Shown here piece after piece: positions 32,569 to 43,398 of a stretch of 64,000 nucleotides of DNA. Source of the DNA: Pseudomonas sp. PDM14 (GTDB taxonomy: Bacteria > Pseudomonadota > Gammaproteobacteria > Pseudomonadales > Pseudomonadaceae). The translations under genes and the position numbers were made by a program. The DNA is taken from positions 2,356,001-2,420,000 of the forward strand of contig NZ_JACVAQ010000001.1 of NCBI RefSeq assembly GCF_014851905.1. Reading direction: 5' to 3'. Each line of letters opens with the position of its first letter. Position 1 is the stretch's first letter. Below the pieces are notes generated by a model that saw nothing but the letters and a program-made list of their open reading frames with translations, ran no database searches and was not told the origin of the DNA.

Positions 32569-33108
32569 TCAGGCGGCCAGGCTGGCGATCAGCTGCTTGT
32601 TGAATGCGGGGATGTCGTCCGGTTTGCGGCTGCTGATCAGCGTGCCATCGACCACCACGTCCTGGTCGATCCAGTTGGCGCCAGCGTTCTTCAGGTCGTC
32701 GGTGAGCGAGGGCCAGCTGGTCATGGTCTTGCCCTTGACCAGGCCGGCCGAGGCCAGCAGCCAGCCACCGTGGCAGATCACCGCGATCGGCTTGTTGGCG
32801 CGTGCGGCGTCCTTGACGAGGCCCTGGGCCGTTTCATCGGTGCGGATGGTGTCGGCGTTGACCACGCCGCCGGGCAGCACCACGGCGTCGTAGTCCTCGA
32901 TGCGGATGGCGTCGAACGTCTTGTCGACGCTGAAGCTGTCACCGGGGTCGGTGTGGTGCCAGCCTTTCACCTGGCCGAGCTTGGCCGAGACGATCTCGGC
33001 GATGGCGCCCGCCTGTTCCAGGGCCTGCTTGGGGCCGGTCAGCTCGATCTGCTCGAAACCGTCCGTCACCAGCAGGGCGACACGTTTACCTTTGAGGGAA
33101 GTGCTCAT
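32569..33108 (-). CDS. pfpI: PfpI/DJ-1 family type 1 glutamine amidotransferase-like protein
   Basis: A 179-residue protein of the PfpI/DJ-1 superfamily (proteases/glyoxalases/chaperones). The nucleophile elbow is PIAVICHGGWLLASAGLVKG (Cys near residue 105, followed by His), the conserved Glu is in DGFEQIELTGPKQ (about 17-29), and the ending LISSRKPDDIPAFNKQLIA is typical. The corresponding P. aeruginosa gene at this place is named pfpI and is connected with stress protection. The start MSTSLKGKRVALL at 33108 is favoured. Proteolysis has been doubted for many members; glyoxalase/deglycase activity is an alternative. Confidence 0.88.
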   Translation of the reverse strand: MSTSLKGKRVALLVTDGFEQIELTGPKQALEQAGAIAEIVSAKLGQVKGWHHTDPGDSFSVDKTFDAIRIEDYDAVVLPGGVVNADTIRTDETAQGLVKDAARANKPIAVICHGGWLLASAGLVKGKTMTSWPSLTDDLKNAGANWIDQDVVVDGTLISSRKPDDIPAFNKQLIASLAA

Positions 33109-33293
33109 GTTCGGGTACTCCTGAGTGAGAGCCGCGTACGGGTAAGCCTGCAGCACCATGGGTGGGCGCGACCAGGCAGCATCTAAAGGTCCGACCCGGG
33201 GGCGAATGAAAAGATCAGGCAAAGTTATGCCTGCTGCGGCGAAACTCCGGGTTAAACTGAGAACCTCCGCCCAATTTCCAAACTCCTCAGGTC

Positions 33294-34163
33294 ATGGCCC
33301 AAGAACTTTCCGCCGAACAGATCCATCAGGTGCTGCAGGGCATCAGTGTGCCGCCGCAACCCCAGATCATGGTCGATCTGCAGATGGAACAGGTCATGCC
33401 CAACCCTGACCTGAAGACCATCGCCAAGCTGATCAGCCAGGACCCGGGCTTGTCCGGCGCACTGCTGAAGATCGTCAACTCGCCGTACTTCGGCCTGGCC
33501 AACAAGGTCAGCTCGATCCAGCGCGCGGTGAACCTGCTCGGCAGCCGGTCGGTGATCAACATGATCAACGCGCTGTCGATCCGCGGCGAGATGAGCGACG
33601 AGACCATCGTCATCCTCAACCGCTTCTGGGATACCGCCCAGGACGTGGCCATGACCTGCCTGACCCTGGCCAAGCGCATTGGCTGCGAGGCACCGGACGA
33701 GGCCTACACCCTGGGCCTGTTCCACAACTGCGGCATCCCGCTGATGCTCAAGCGCTTCCCGCAGTACATGACCGTGCTGGAGGAGGCGTACTACAGCGCC
33801 AGTGGAGAGCGCCGCGTGGTGGACACGGAAAACCGTCTGCTCAACACCAACCACGCGGTGGTCGGCTACTTCACCGCCAAGTCGTGGAACCTGCCGCTGC
33901 ACCTGTGCGAGGCGATTGCCAACCACCACAACGCCCTGGCCATCTTCAGCGATGAAACCAGCCGCGATGCGCAGCTGAAGAACCTCCTGGCGATCCTCAA
34001 GATGGCCGAGCACATCTGCGGTTGCTACCGCGTGCTGGGCAACCAGGAGCGTGACCACGAGTGGGAGAGCATCCAGCGCGTGGTGCTGGAGTACGTCGGC
34101 CTGTCCGAGTACGACTTCGAGACGCTCAAGGAAACCATCCACGACCTCGGCGCCGGCGGCTGA
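33294..34163 (+). CDS. HDOD domain signalling protein
   Basis: A 289-residue protein consisting almost wholly of an HDOD domain, related to HD phosphohydrolases but lacking most catalytic metal ligands. Features are PPQPQIMVDLQMEQVMPNPD then LKTIAKLISQDPGLSGALLKIVNS (about residues 18-62), a NLLGSRSVINMINALSI helix (about 80-96) and HNCGIPLMLKRFP with WNLPLHLCEAIANHHN (about 200). Such proteins act as non-enzymatic modules in cyclic-di-GMP, motility and stress signalling. It is divergent from pfpI and 65 bp upstream of mutM. The specific pathway is not evident. Confidence 0.85.
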   Translation: MAQELSAEQIHQVLQGISVPPQPQIMVDLQMEQVMPNPDLKTIAKLISQDPGLSGALLKIVNSPYFGLANKVSSIQRAVNLLGSRSVINMINALSIRGEMSDETIVILNRFWDTAQDVAMTCLTLAKRIGCEAPDEAYTLGLFHNCGIPLMLKRFPQYMTVLEEAYYSASGERRVVDTENRLLNTNHAVVGYFTAKSWNLPLHLCEAIANHHNALAIFSDETSRDAQLKNLLAILKMAEHICGCYRVLGNQERDHEWESIQRVVLEYVGLSEYDFETLKETIHDLGAGG

Positions 34164-34228
34164 GCGGCGCTTAACCGCCTTGGCGCTTCCTGCTAAGGTG
34201 GCGCCCCCTGTCCAGTTCCATCGCAGTC

Positions 34229-35041
34229 ATGCCCGAACTTCCAGAAGTCGAAACCACCCGGCGTGGAATCGCGCCCTTCCTCGAAGGCCAGCGCGTCAGC
34301 CGGGTCATTGTGCGTGAGCGCCGCCTGCGTTGGCCGATCCCCGAAGACCTCGATGTGCGCCTTTCCGGGCAGCGCATCGAAAGCGTCGAGCGCCGCGCCA
34401 AGTACCTGCTGATGAAGGCCGAGAGCGGCACGCTGATCGGCCACCTGGGCATGTCCGGCAGCCTGCGCCTGGTGGAGTGCGGGCTGGCAGCTGCCAAGCA
34501 CGAGCACGTCGACATTGAGCTGGAGTCCGGTCTGGCGCTGCGTTACACCGATCCGCGGCGCTTCGGTGCGCTGCTGTGGAGCAGTGACCCGCTCAACCAT
34601 GAGCTGCTGATCCGCCTGGGCCCGGAGCCGCTGACCGAGCTGTTCGACGGCGAGCGCCTGTATCAGTTGTCGCGCGGCCGTTCGATGGCGATCAAACCGT
34701 TCATCATGGACAACGCCGTGGTCGTGGGCGTGGGCAACATCTACGCCTCCGAGGCGCTGTTCGCCGCCGGTATCGACCCGCGCCGTGAGGCCGGCACCGT
34801 GTCGCGCGCCCGCTACGTGACCCTGGCGCATGAGATCAAACGCATCCTCGCCCACGCCATCGAGCGCGGCGGCACTACCCTGCGTGACTTCGTCGGCGGC
34901 GATGGCCAGCCGGGCTACTTCCAGCAGGAGCTGTTCGTCTACGGTCGTGGCGGGCAGTTCTGCAAGGCCTGTGGCAGCACGCTGCGCGAGGTCAAGCTGG
35001 GCCAGCGAGCGAGTGTGTACTGCCCGAAATGCCAGCGCTGA
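34229..35041 (+). CDS. mutM: Formamidopyrimidine-DNA glycosylase
   Basis: A 270-residue base-excision repair enzyme removing 8-oxoguanine and formamidopyrimidines, with AP-lyase activity. The N-terminus [12 protein letters not shown] carries the catalytic Pro2 and Glu3; the void-filling and helix-two-turn-helix region includes [20 protein letters not shown] (about residues 162-181), and the C-terminal zinc finger is [20 protein letters not shown] ending CPKC (about 246-269). It probably forms a transcription unit with the acyltransferase gene 35 bp downstream. Confidence 0.98.
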   Translation: MPELPEVETTRRGIAPFLEGQRVSRVIVRERRLRWPIPEDLDVRLSGQRIESVERRAKYLLMKAESGTLIGHLGMSGSLRLVECGLAAAKHEHVDIELESGLALRYTDPRRFGALLWSSDPLNHELLIRLGPEPLTELFDGERLYQLSRGRSMAIKPFIMDNAVVVGVGNIYASEALFAAGIDPRREAGTVSRARYVTLAHEIKRILAHAIERGGTTLRDFVGGDGQPGYFQQELFVYGRGGQFCKACGSTLREVKLGQRASVYCPKCQR

Positions 35042-35076
35042 AACGCATCACCTGAAACAACAATAAGAGAGACACG

Positions 35077-35655
35077 ATGTCCGGCAACTACCTGCCGCCC
35101 AATCCGTTCGCGCAGTGGTTGGGGCAAACCACCTTGAACCTGCTGGGCTGGCGTATCGAGGGCGAGCTGCCGAGGCTCGACAAGTTCGTCGCCATCGGCG
35201 CGCACCACACCTCCAACTGGGACTTCGTGCTGTTCATCGCGTTGAAGTTCGTCCTGCGCCTGAACGCACGCTGGTTCGGCAAGCACAGCATCTTCGTCTG
35301 GCCCTTCGCCGGGCTGCTGCGCAGCTGGGGCGGTATCGCCATCCAGCGGCATCTGACACTGAACATGGTCGAGCAGGCGGTGCAGCGCTTCCAACAGGCC
35401 GATGAGTTCATCCTGGTGCTGTCGCCGGAAGGCACGCGCAAGCGGGTGGAGCGCTGGCGCATGGGCTTCTACCATATCGCCTGCGGCGCGGGCGTGCCGA
35501 TCGTCCCGGCGGCGCTCGATTACGCCAATCGCCGGGTGGTGATCGGTGCACCGTTCATGCCCACTGGCGACGCCGAAGCGGACCTGCGCACGCTGCTGGC
35601 TTTTTTCCGGCCCTATGAGCCGAAAAAGCCGCAGTATGCGTTCCACGGCGATTGA
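35077..35655 (+). CDS. Lysophospholipid acyltransferase family protein
   Basis: A 192-residue PlsC-like acyltransferase. The catalytic motif is present as HHTSNWDF (His-x4-Asp, about residues 43-50), followed by the acceptor-site segment FGKHSIFVWPFAGLLRSWGG (about 67-86) and the SPEGTRKR block (about 114-121). One hydrophobic segment near residue 15 may attach it to the inner membrane. The short form resembles glycerol acyltransferases that act on 1-acyl-glycerol-3-phosphate or on ornithine/lyso-lipids; exact substrate is open. It follows mutM on the same strand. Confidence 0.83.
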   Translation: MSGNYLPPNPFAQWLGQTTLNLLGWRIEGELPRLDKFVAIGAHHTSNWDFVLFIALKFVLRLNARWFGKHSIFVWPFAGLLRSWGGIAIQRHLTLNMVEQAVQRFQQADEFILVLSPEGTRKRVERWRMGFYHIACGAGVPIVPAALDYANRRVVIGAPFMPTGDAEADLRTLLAFFRPYEPKKPQYAFHGD

Positions 35656-35739
35656 CGGCGTTCACGCTGACATTTGCGCAAGCGCTGTTATAGTTACGAA
35701 GATCGTTCTGCCATAACTAAACAATGAAGGACCGCAACC

Positions 35740-36078
35740 ATGACTCTGTTTCGCACCACCGCTGCGGTGTTGGCTCTGACCACTGGCCTGCTGGCACTGC
35801 CGGCGTATGCGGCTGTGGAGCAGCAGAATGCCAGTGGCGATCCGACCTACACCCTCGAGGCCCCACCTGCCTATGCCATGGTGGGTGACTTCTTCATCGC
35901 CCGCCCGCTGCTGATCGGCGCGACCGTGATCGGTGCCGGCCTGTTCGTGGTCAGCCTGCCGTTCACCGCGGCTGGCGGCAACATCAAGGAAGCTGGCCAT
36001 GCGCTGGTGGTCGAGCCGGGCGCTGCCGCGTTCGTGCGCTGCCTGGGCTGCACCGAGAGCGGTTACAAGAAGGACTGA
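35740..36078 (+). CDS. Small exported/membrane protein of unknown function
   Basis: A 112-residue protein with a clear signal peptide ([21 protein letters not shown], cleavage near residue 24) and one further hydrophobic helix ([20 protein letters not shown], about 55-74). The C-terminus carries two cysteines in [15 protein letters not shown]. It resembles short Pseudomonas proteins sometimes annotated as multidrug-transporter-like without evidence; I would not assign a role. A rho-independent terminator follows at 36097. The 84 bp upstream contain TATAGTTA near 35689 as a possible -10. Confidence 0.75.
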   Translation: MTLFRTTAAVLALTTGLLALPAYAAVEQQNASGDPTYTLEAPPAYAMVGDFFIARPLLIGATVIGAGLFVVSLPFTAAGGNIKEAGHALVVEPGAAAFVRCLGCTESGYKKD

Positions 36079-36096
36079 TCCTTCGAGGCGTCCAAA

Positions 36097-36125
36097 GAAA
36101 AGCCGGTCTTGCGACCGGCTTTTTC
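36097..36125 (+). terminator. Rho-independent terminator
   Basis: GAAAAGCCGGTC, loop TTGC, GACCGGCTTTTTC follows the small exported protein gene by 18 bp and precedes the end of the convergent ggt gene (36151). The A tract on the left could also let it terminate ggt transcription. Confidence 0.88.
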
Positions 36126-36150
36126 GTTTCTGCTGGTCTCACCCGCCGGC

Positions 36151-37821
<1,671 letters not shown>

Positions 37822-37824
37822 GCT

Positions 37825-37964
37825 ATTGGTCGTTGTTAAACGTCGCGAGCGAAGGTCAGACAAGGCGAAAGCTGACGAGGAAGCGGAGTTTACGAATGTA
37901 AATGAGCATTCCGAGCCGGCTTGCAACGCAGTATGGCCGAGCGCAGCAGGTTAACGACGATCAA

Positions 37965-37965
<1 letters not shown>
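37825..37965 (-). repeat. Covarying intergenic repeat, copy C (141 bp)
   Basis: Fills the whole gap between fdx and ggt. Read on the minus strand it starts at the last A of the fdx TGA (ATTGATCGTCGTTAA) and ends with the near-complement TTAACAACGACCAAT. Its core AATGCTCATTTACA..TTCGTAAACTCCGCTTC matches copies A and B. Its inner stem (GCAAGCCGGC with GTCAGCTTTC) is imperfect, with 7 of 10 Watson-Crick pairs plus one wobble. The terminal inverted repeats differ completely in sequence from those of copies A, B and D. Confidence 0.88.
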
Positions 37966-38252
<287 letters not shown>

Positions 38253-38338
38253 TCAGGCAGTGAGGGGTGAATTGTGCCGGATTGTCGGCACAGGCGCCAT
38301 GCGCGGGCGGCCTGGGCCGACGCCGCGCAGGTGGGCGA

Positions 38339-38935
<597 letters not shown>

Positions 38936-38945
38936 TCAGCGAGGC

Positions 38946-40538
38946 TCAGGCTTGTAGGCGCTGCGCCAGCAGGCTGGCCAGCTTGGCGGTAAGGCCGTAG
39001 ATCGACAGTTGCGGGTTGGCGCCGATGCTGGTGGGGAACAGGGAGCCGTCGTGGATCGACAGGTTCTCCAGCTGATGGTGCTGGCCGAGGCTGTTGGTGA
39101 CCGCCTGCGTCGTGTCTTCGCCCATGGCGCAGCCGCCCATGACATGGGCGCTGGCCAGGCGGGCACGGAACAGCTGGAGGTCAAGGCGCTCGATCAGCTC
39201 GTGCGCCGCCTGCGGCGTCTTCACGTAGTCGGCATCGGCGTGCACCGGCAGCACCGCCTTGGCGCCGGCGGCGAACTGGATATCGGCCATGTTGTGGTAG
39301 GCGCGGCGCAGGCCGTCCCAGGTGTAATCGGTGAGTCGGTAGTCGAGCACCGGGCTGCCGTCGCTGCGCAGTTCCACCGTGCCTTCGGCGCTGTCCGGGT
39401 GGAAGCCGTCGCGCATCAGCGCGAGCATCACGTTGGTGTGCGGCAGCTGTTCCATGCGCATCGCATTGTCGAGGCCGAAGCGGCCGAGCAGGGTGGCCGA
39501 AATCGCCGGCTGCATGGGCGGCACCTCCAGCTTGTAGGACATGCGCCCGGCGGCGCCGTGGTCCCACTGGAAATGGTCGGAGTACACCGATTGCGGCGCG
39601 CCGTAGAACGGGTTGATCACCTCGTCGAACTGCGCGGCGGAGAAGTTCACCAGGTGCAGGAAGGTGCGTTTGCCAACGCGTGCGTGTGGGTCCGGCGCCT
39701 GGGAGCGCAGGAGGATGCCCGAGGTGTTGATGCCGCCGCCGGCGAGCACGTAGTGCCGGGCCTTGACCATGATGCGCCGGCCGTTGGGTGCCACGCTGCG
39801 TTCGTCCATGCCCACGCATTCCAGGCCGCTGACGTGGTTGCCATCGTGCACCAGGCGTTCGGCGCGGGCCAGGTAGAGCAGGGCGCCGCCCTTGTCGAGG
39901 GTCGCCGGGATGGTGGTGACCAGCATCGACTGCTTGGCGTTGACCGGGCAGCCCATGCCGCAATAGCCGAGGTTCCAGCAGCCGCGCACGTTGCGCGGGA
40001 TCACGTGCCAGCTGTAGCCGAGCTTTTCGCAGCCGGTGCTGATCACTGCGTTGTTGGCGTTCGGCGGCATGATCCACGGCGCCACGCCGAGGCGCTCTTC
40101 CATGCGCGCGAACCAGGGCGCCATCTCCTCGGCGCTGTGGCCTTTGACCGCGTGTGCGTCGGCCCAGTGCTGCAGGGTCGGCTCCGGCGTGCGGAAGCTG
40201 GATGTCCAGTTCACCAGCGTGGTGCCGCCCACGGCGCGGCCCTGCATGATGGTGATGGCGCCGTCCTTGCTCATGCGCCCGATGCCTTCCTGGTACAGCT
40301 GCGGGTAGGCGTCGGCTTCCTGCATCTTGAAGTCGCTGCTGGTCTTCAGCGGCCCTTCCTCGATCAGCAGCACGCGCAGTCCGGCCGCGCTGAGGATCTC
40401 CGCGGTGGTGCCGCCGCCCGCGCCACTGCCGACGATGGCCACGTCGGCCTCCAGCAGCAGGTCCTTTTCCAGGCGCGAGCCGTCATAGGTGGTCCAGCCG
40501 CGGGCCAGGCCTTCGCGGAAAACATCAGGTACGGGCAT
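38946..40538 (-). CDS. laoA: GMC-family long-chain alcohol dehydrogenase (LaoA-like)
   Basis: A 530-residue FAD enzyme of the glucose-methanol-choline family. The FAD-binding motif is ADVAIVGSGAGGGTTAEILS (about residues 32-51), with ITIMQGRAVGGTTLVNWTSS near 95-115, a HYVLAGGGINTSGILLRSQA segment (about 262-281), and the conserved C-terminal SAHVMGGCAMGED (active-site His) and HDGSLFPTSIGANPQL. In P. aeruginosa the gene at this position (PA0364, laoA) oxidises long-chain alcohols. It is last in the cluster laoC-laoB-laoA. The Met at 40538, with AAGAGA upstream, is preferred over a TTG ten codons earlier. Confidence 0.9.
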   Translation of the reverse strand: MPVPDVFREGLARGWTTYDGSRLEKDLLLEADVAIVGSGAGGGTTAEILSAAGLRVLLIEEGPLKTSSDFKMQEADAYPQLYQEGIGRMSKDGAITIMQGRAVGGTTLVNWTSSFRTPEPTLQHWADAHAVKGHSAEEMAPWFARMEERLGVAPWIMPPNANNAVISTGCEKLGYSWHVIPRNVRGCWNLGYCGMGCPVNAKQSMLVTTIPATLDKGGALLYLARAERLVHDGNHVSGLECVGMDERSVAPNGRRIMVKARHYVLAGGGINTSGILLRSQAPDPHARVGKRTFLHLVNFSAAQFDEVINPFYGAPQSVYSDHFQWDHGAAGRMSYKLEVPPMQPAISATLLGRFGLDNAMRMEQLPHTNVMLALMRDGFHPDSAEGTVELRSDGSPVLDYRLTDYTWDGLRRAYHNMADIQFAAGAKAVLPVHADADYVKTPQAAHELIERLDLQLFRARLASAHVMGGCAMGEDTTQAVTNSLGQHHQLENLSIHDGSLFPTSIGANPQLSIYGLTAKLASLLAQRLQA

Positions 40539-40568
40539 GTCGGTTTCTCTTGTTATGGGTGACGCCAA

Positions 40569-41126
40569 TCAGAATTTCGGCGGGCCAGGGTAACCGCAAT
40601 GGCCCCAGGCTTCGGGGCGCCCGTACCAGGCCATCTGCACCAGCTGCAGCAGCGACGAATGGCCCATGCGCAACAGGTCCAGCGAGCTGTGTTCCCAGCG
40701 CGCCAGGAATGCCTCGATATCGCCTTTCGAGGCGTTGTCCCAGCTGCCCCAGATGCCGGTCAGCGGGCCGCGGGTGATGCCCATGGCCAGCACATCGAAC
40801 AGCTGGGTGGTGAGCTTGAGCATTTCCGGTGATAGATAGTGCAGGCCGCCGTCGATGCTCTTGAGCGTGCCTTCCACGGCGCCGAGCATGTCGGCCGCCG
40901 GCAGGGCGCCGTCCAGCACCACCGGGATCAGCGCGCGCAGTACCGGCAGATCGCTCTGCCGGAGCACGGTGAAGCCGGCGGCGGGTACGTCTGCCGAGCA
41001 GCCGCTGAGGCTGGCGGTGACGCCTGCGGTGGCGAGAAAGGCGCTGCCGAACAGGCCGATCTTGAGCAACCCGCGGCGCGACAGCGCCGGGGTGGTGAGT
41101 GAGGTGTCTGTCATTGTTGTTGTCAC
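40569..41126 (-). CDS. laoB: Tat-exported lipoprotein-like accessory subunit (LaoB-like)
   Basis: A 185-residue protein with a twin-arginine signal: SRRGLLKIGLFGSAFLATAG (about residues 16-35) followed by a lipobox-like LSGC at about 40-43. The rest is soluble and helical (SDLPVLRALIPVVLDGALPA, residues about 58-77) and resembles the small third subunit of membrane-linked GMC dehydrogenases such as gluconate 2-dehydrogenase subunit 3. It lies between laoC and laoA in the same direction and matches PA0365 (laoB) by position. Export through Tat suggests a partner that folds in the cytoplasm, most simply LaoA. Confidence 0.8.
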   Translation of the reverse strand: MTTTMTDTSLTTPALSRRGLLKIGLFGSAFLATAGVTASLSGCSADVPAAGFTVLRQSDLPVLRALIPVVLDGALPAADMLGAVEGTLKSIDGGLHYLSPEMLKLTTQLFDVLAMGITRGPLTGIWGSWDNASKGDIEAFLARWEHSSLDLLRMGHSSLLQLVQMAWYGRPEAWGHCGYPGPPKF

Positions 41127-41145
41127 CTGCTTGGGGGCGCTGCTG

Positions 41146-42576
41146 TCAGCGCACGAACAGCTTCTGGATCAGTTTCTGGATCGAGGTGCCATACGGCGGG
41201 TAGATGAACTTGGCGGCGTTGAAGCGCTGCTTGATGAACACGCCCTTGGCCTTGCTGAACGTCAGGAAACCCTCGTGGCCATGGTAGTGGCCCATGCCGG
41301 AGGGGCCGACACCGCCGAACGGCATGTCGTCCTGCGCCACGTGCAGCAGGGTGTCGTTGATGCACACGCCGCCGGAGTGGGTTTCGTGCAGCACGCGCTG
41401 CTGCTCGTGCTTGTCGTAGCCGAAATAGTAGAGCGCCAGGGGGCGTGGGCGATCGTTGATGTAAGTGAAGGCGTCGTCGAGGCGCTGGTAGGGGATGATC
41501 GGCAGCAGCGGGCCGAAGATCTCTTCCTGCATCAGCTTCATGTCGTCGCTGGTGTTCAGCACCAGGGTCTGCGCCATGCGCCGGCCCTGGTTTTCCGCGA
41601 ACAGCGGCACCAGTGTCGCGCCCTTGCTCTCGGCGTCGTCGAGGTAGCCCTTGAGGCGGTTGAGCTGGCGATCGTTGACGATGGCCGTGTAGTCCGGGTT
41701 GTTGGCCAGGGTCGGGTAGAAGCGCTGCACGACACCACGGTAGGCCTCGATGAAGCCCTCCACGCGGTCTTGCGGCACCAGCACATAGTCTGGCGCCACG
41801 CAGGTCTGCCCGGCATTCATGGTCTTGCCGAAGGCGATGCGCTCTGCGGCGTCCTGCAGCGGCACATCGGCGCTGACGATGGCCGGCGACTTGCCGCCCA
41901 GCTCCAGGGTCACCGGCACCAGGTTGTCGGCGGCCGCGCGCATCACATGGCGGCCGATACTGGTGGCGCCGGTGAACAGCAGGTGGTCGAACGGCAGGCG
42001 CGAGAAGGCCTGGCCGACATCGGCCTCGCCGAGCACGACGCTGACCAGGTCTTCGGGGAAGACCTTGGCCAGCAGGTCCTTGACCAGCTGCGAGGTGGCC
42101 GGGGTCGATTCGCTCATCTTGATCATCACCCGGTTGCCGGCGGCCAGCGCGCCGATCAGCGGGCCGAAGGCCAGGTACAGCGGGTAGTTCCACGGCACGA
42201 TCACCCCGACCACGCCGAGCGGCTGGTACACCACCCGCGCCGAGGCGGGCTGGAAGGCCACGCCGACACTGCGCCGCGACGGTTTCATCCACTTGCCGAG
42301 TCGTTTGCTGGCGTAGTCGATGCCATGCAGGCTGGGCATGATCTCGGCGAGCAGGGTTTCACTGGCGGCGCGGTTGCTGAAGTCACTGGACACCGCATCG
42401 ATCAGCCGCTGGCGCTCGTCGAGGACCAGTGTGCGCAGGGCTTTCAGCCAGGCGCGGCGCTGTTCGGCCGAGGGCATGGGGTTGGCGCGGAATGCGGCGC
42501 GCTGGCTGGCCAGCAGCGGTTCCAGCTGGTTGATCTGCTGTTGGCTCTGCTGCAGGTAGGCGATGTCGGCGACCAT
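41146..42576 (-). CDS. laoC: Long-chain / coniferyl-type aldehyde dehydrogenase (LaoC-like)
   Basis: A 476-residue NAD(P)-dependent aldehyde dehydrogenase of the coniferyl-aldehyde (CalB-like) subgroup. The catalytic Cys lies in GKTMNAGQTCVAPDYVLVPQ (about residues 244-263) and the general base Glu in PVTLELGGKSPAIV (about 210-223); VIVPWNYPLYLAFGPLIGAL (about 107-126) binds the nucleotide. A hydrophobic C-terminal helix (FIYPPYGTSIQKLIQKLFV) could anchor it to the membrane. It would convert the fatty aldehyde formed by LaoA to the acid. A strong promoter with an operator in its spacer lies 44-72 bp upstream. Confidence 0.9.
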   Translation of the reverse strand: MVADIAYLQQSQQQINQLEPLLASQRAAFRANPMPSAEQRRAWLKALRTLVLDERQRLIDAVSSDFSNRAASETLLAEIMPSLHGIDYASKRLGKWMKPSRRSVGVAFQPASARVVYQPLGVVGVIVPWNYPLYLAFGPLIGALAAGNRVMIKMSESTPATSQLVKDLLAKVFPEDLVSVVLGEADVGQAFSRLPFDHLLFTGATSIGRHVMRAAADNLVPVTLELGGKSPAIVSADVPLQDAAERIAFGKTMNAGQTCVAPDYVLVPQDRVEGFIEAYRGVVQRFYPTLANNPDYTAIVNDRQLNRLKGYLDDAESKGATLVPLFAENQGRRMAQTLVLNTSDDMKLMQEEIFGPLLPIIPYQRLDDAFTYINDRPRPLALYYFGYDKHEQQRVLHETHSGGVCINDTLLHVAQDDMPFGGVGPSGMGHYHGHEGFLTFSKAKGVFIKQRFNAAKFIYPPYGTSIQKLIQKLFVR

Positions 42577-42619
42577 GGCACGTGATCCTTGTGGATTCGG
42601 CGGGAAAGAATGAAGGTGA

Positions 42620-42648
42620 TTTTTAGAGTAATTGCTCTAATATGTCAA
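42620..42648 (-). promoter_or_regulatory. Sigma-70 promoter of the laoCBA operon
   Basis: On the minus strand TTGACA (42648-42643, a perfect consensus) is followed by a 17-bp spacer and TAAAAA (42625-42620), about 44 bp before the laoC ATG. The spacer is almost entirely filled by the palindrome at 42623-42640, so a bound repressor would block RNA polymerase. Confidence 0.8.
42623..42640. promoter_or_regulatory. Predicted LaoR operator
   Basis: TTAGAGTAATTGCTCTAA has perfect 6-bp arms (TTAGAG/CTCTAA) around a 6-bp AT-rich centre, a typical TetR-family site. It sits between the -35 and -10 of the laoC promoter in the 147-bp gap shared with the divergent laoR gene. Confidence 0.78.
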
Positions 42649-42723
42649 ACCATGCACTGCCCGGTCGTCAGAGCGGGTGGTTCCCTGTAGGTTTGCCCTT
42701 TCGAAATCCTTCGAGCCGGACCA

Positions 42724-43398
42724 ATGGCCCCGAAAAACAAGACCCGTGACCGCATCATCGACGCCAGCCTGAGCCTGTTCAACGCGCAGGGCGAGCGCAG
42801 CGTGACCACCAACCACCTGGCCGCGCACCTGGGCATGTCGCCCGGCAACCTGTATTACCACTTCCGCAACAAGCAGGCGATCATCGCCGAGCTGTTCGCC
42901 CAGTACGCCGACCGGGTCAACGCTTTCCTGCGCCCGCCCCAGGGCCGCGCGCTGACCGTCGACGACAAGACCTTCTACCTCGAGGCGCTGCTCGCCTCGA
43001 TGTGGCACTACCGCTTCCTGCACCGCGACCTCGAGCACCTGCTGGAAACCGACGAGGAGCTGGCCATCGCCTACCGCGAGTTCGCCAGCAACTGCCTGCA
43101 GCGCGCGAAGAGCATCTACCAGGGCTTCGCCGATGCCGGCATCCTGGCCATGAACGCCACGCAGATCGAGGCACTGACCCTCAACAGCTGGATCATCCTC
43201 ACTTCCTGGGTGCGTTTCCTCTGCACCATCCACGGCACCACCAGCGAGCTCAGCGAGGAGATGATGCGGCGCGGCATCTACCAGGTGCTGGCGCTGGAAA
43301 GCGGGCATGTCACCGCGCAGGCGGAGCAGGCGGTGGAAGCGCTGAATCGCAAGCTGCATGTGCCGCTCGAGCGCATCCTGCTGGACGCTCCGGGCTAG
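42724..43398 (+). CDS. laoR: TetR family repressor (LaoR-like)
   Basis: A 224-residue TetR-type regulator. The helix-turn-helix is in the first 50 residues (RDRIIDASLSLFNAQGERSV then TTNHLAAHLGMSPGNLYYHFRNK), with the ligand domain behind it. It is divergent from laoC, and a palindrome in the laoC promoter spacer is its likely target; in P. aeruginosa PA0367 (LaoR) represses the lao genes and is relieved by long-chain alcohols or aldehydes. The inducer here is inferred by analogy. Its stop codon overlaps that of the convergent hydrolase gene (shared CTAG). Confidence 0.88.
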   Translation: MAPKNKTRDRIIDASLSLFNAQGERSVTTNHLAAHLGMSPGNLYYHFRNKQAIIAELFAQYADRVNAFLRPPQGRALTVDDKTFYLEALLASMWHYRFLHRDLEHLLETDEELAIAYREFASNCLQRAKSIYQGFADAGILAMNATQIEALTLNSWIILTSWVRFLCTIHGTTSELSEEMMRRGIYQVLALESGHVTAQAEQAVEALNRKLHVPLERILLDAPG

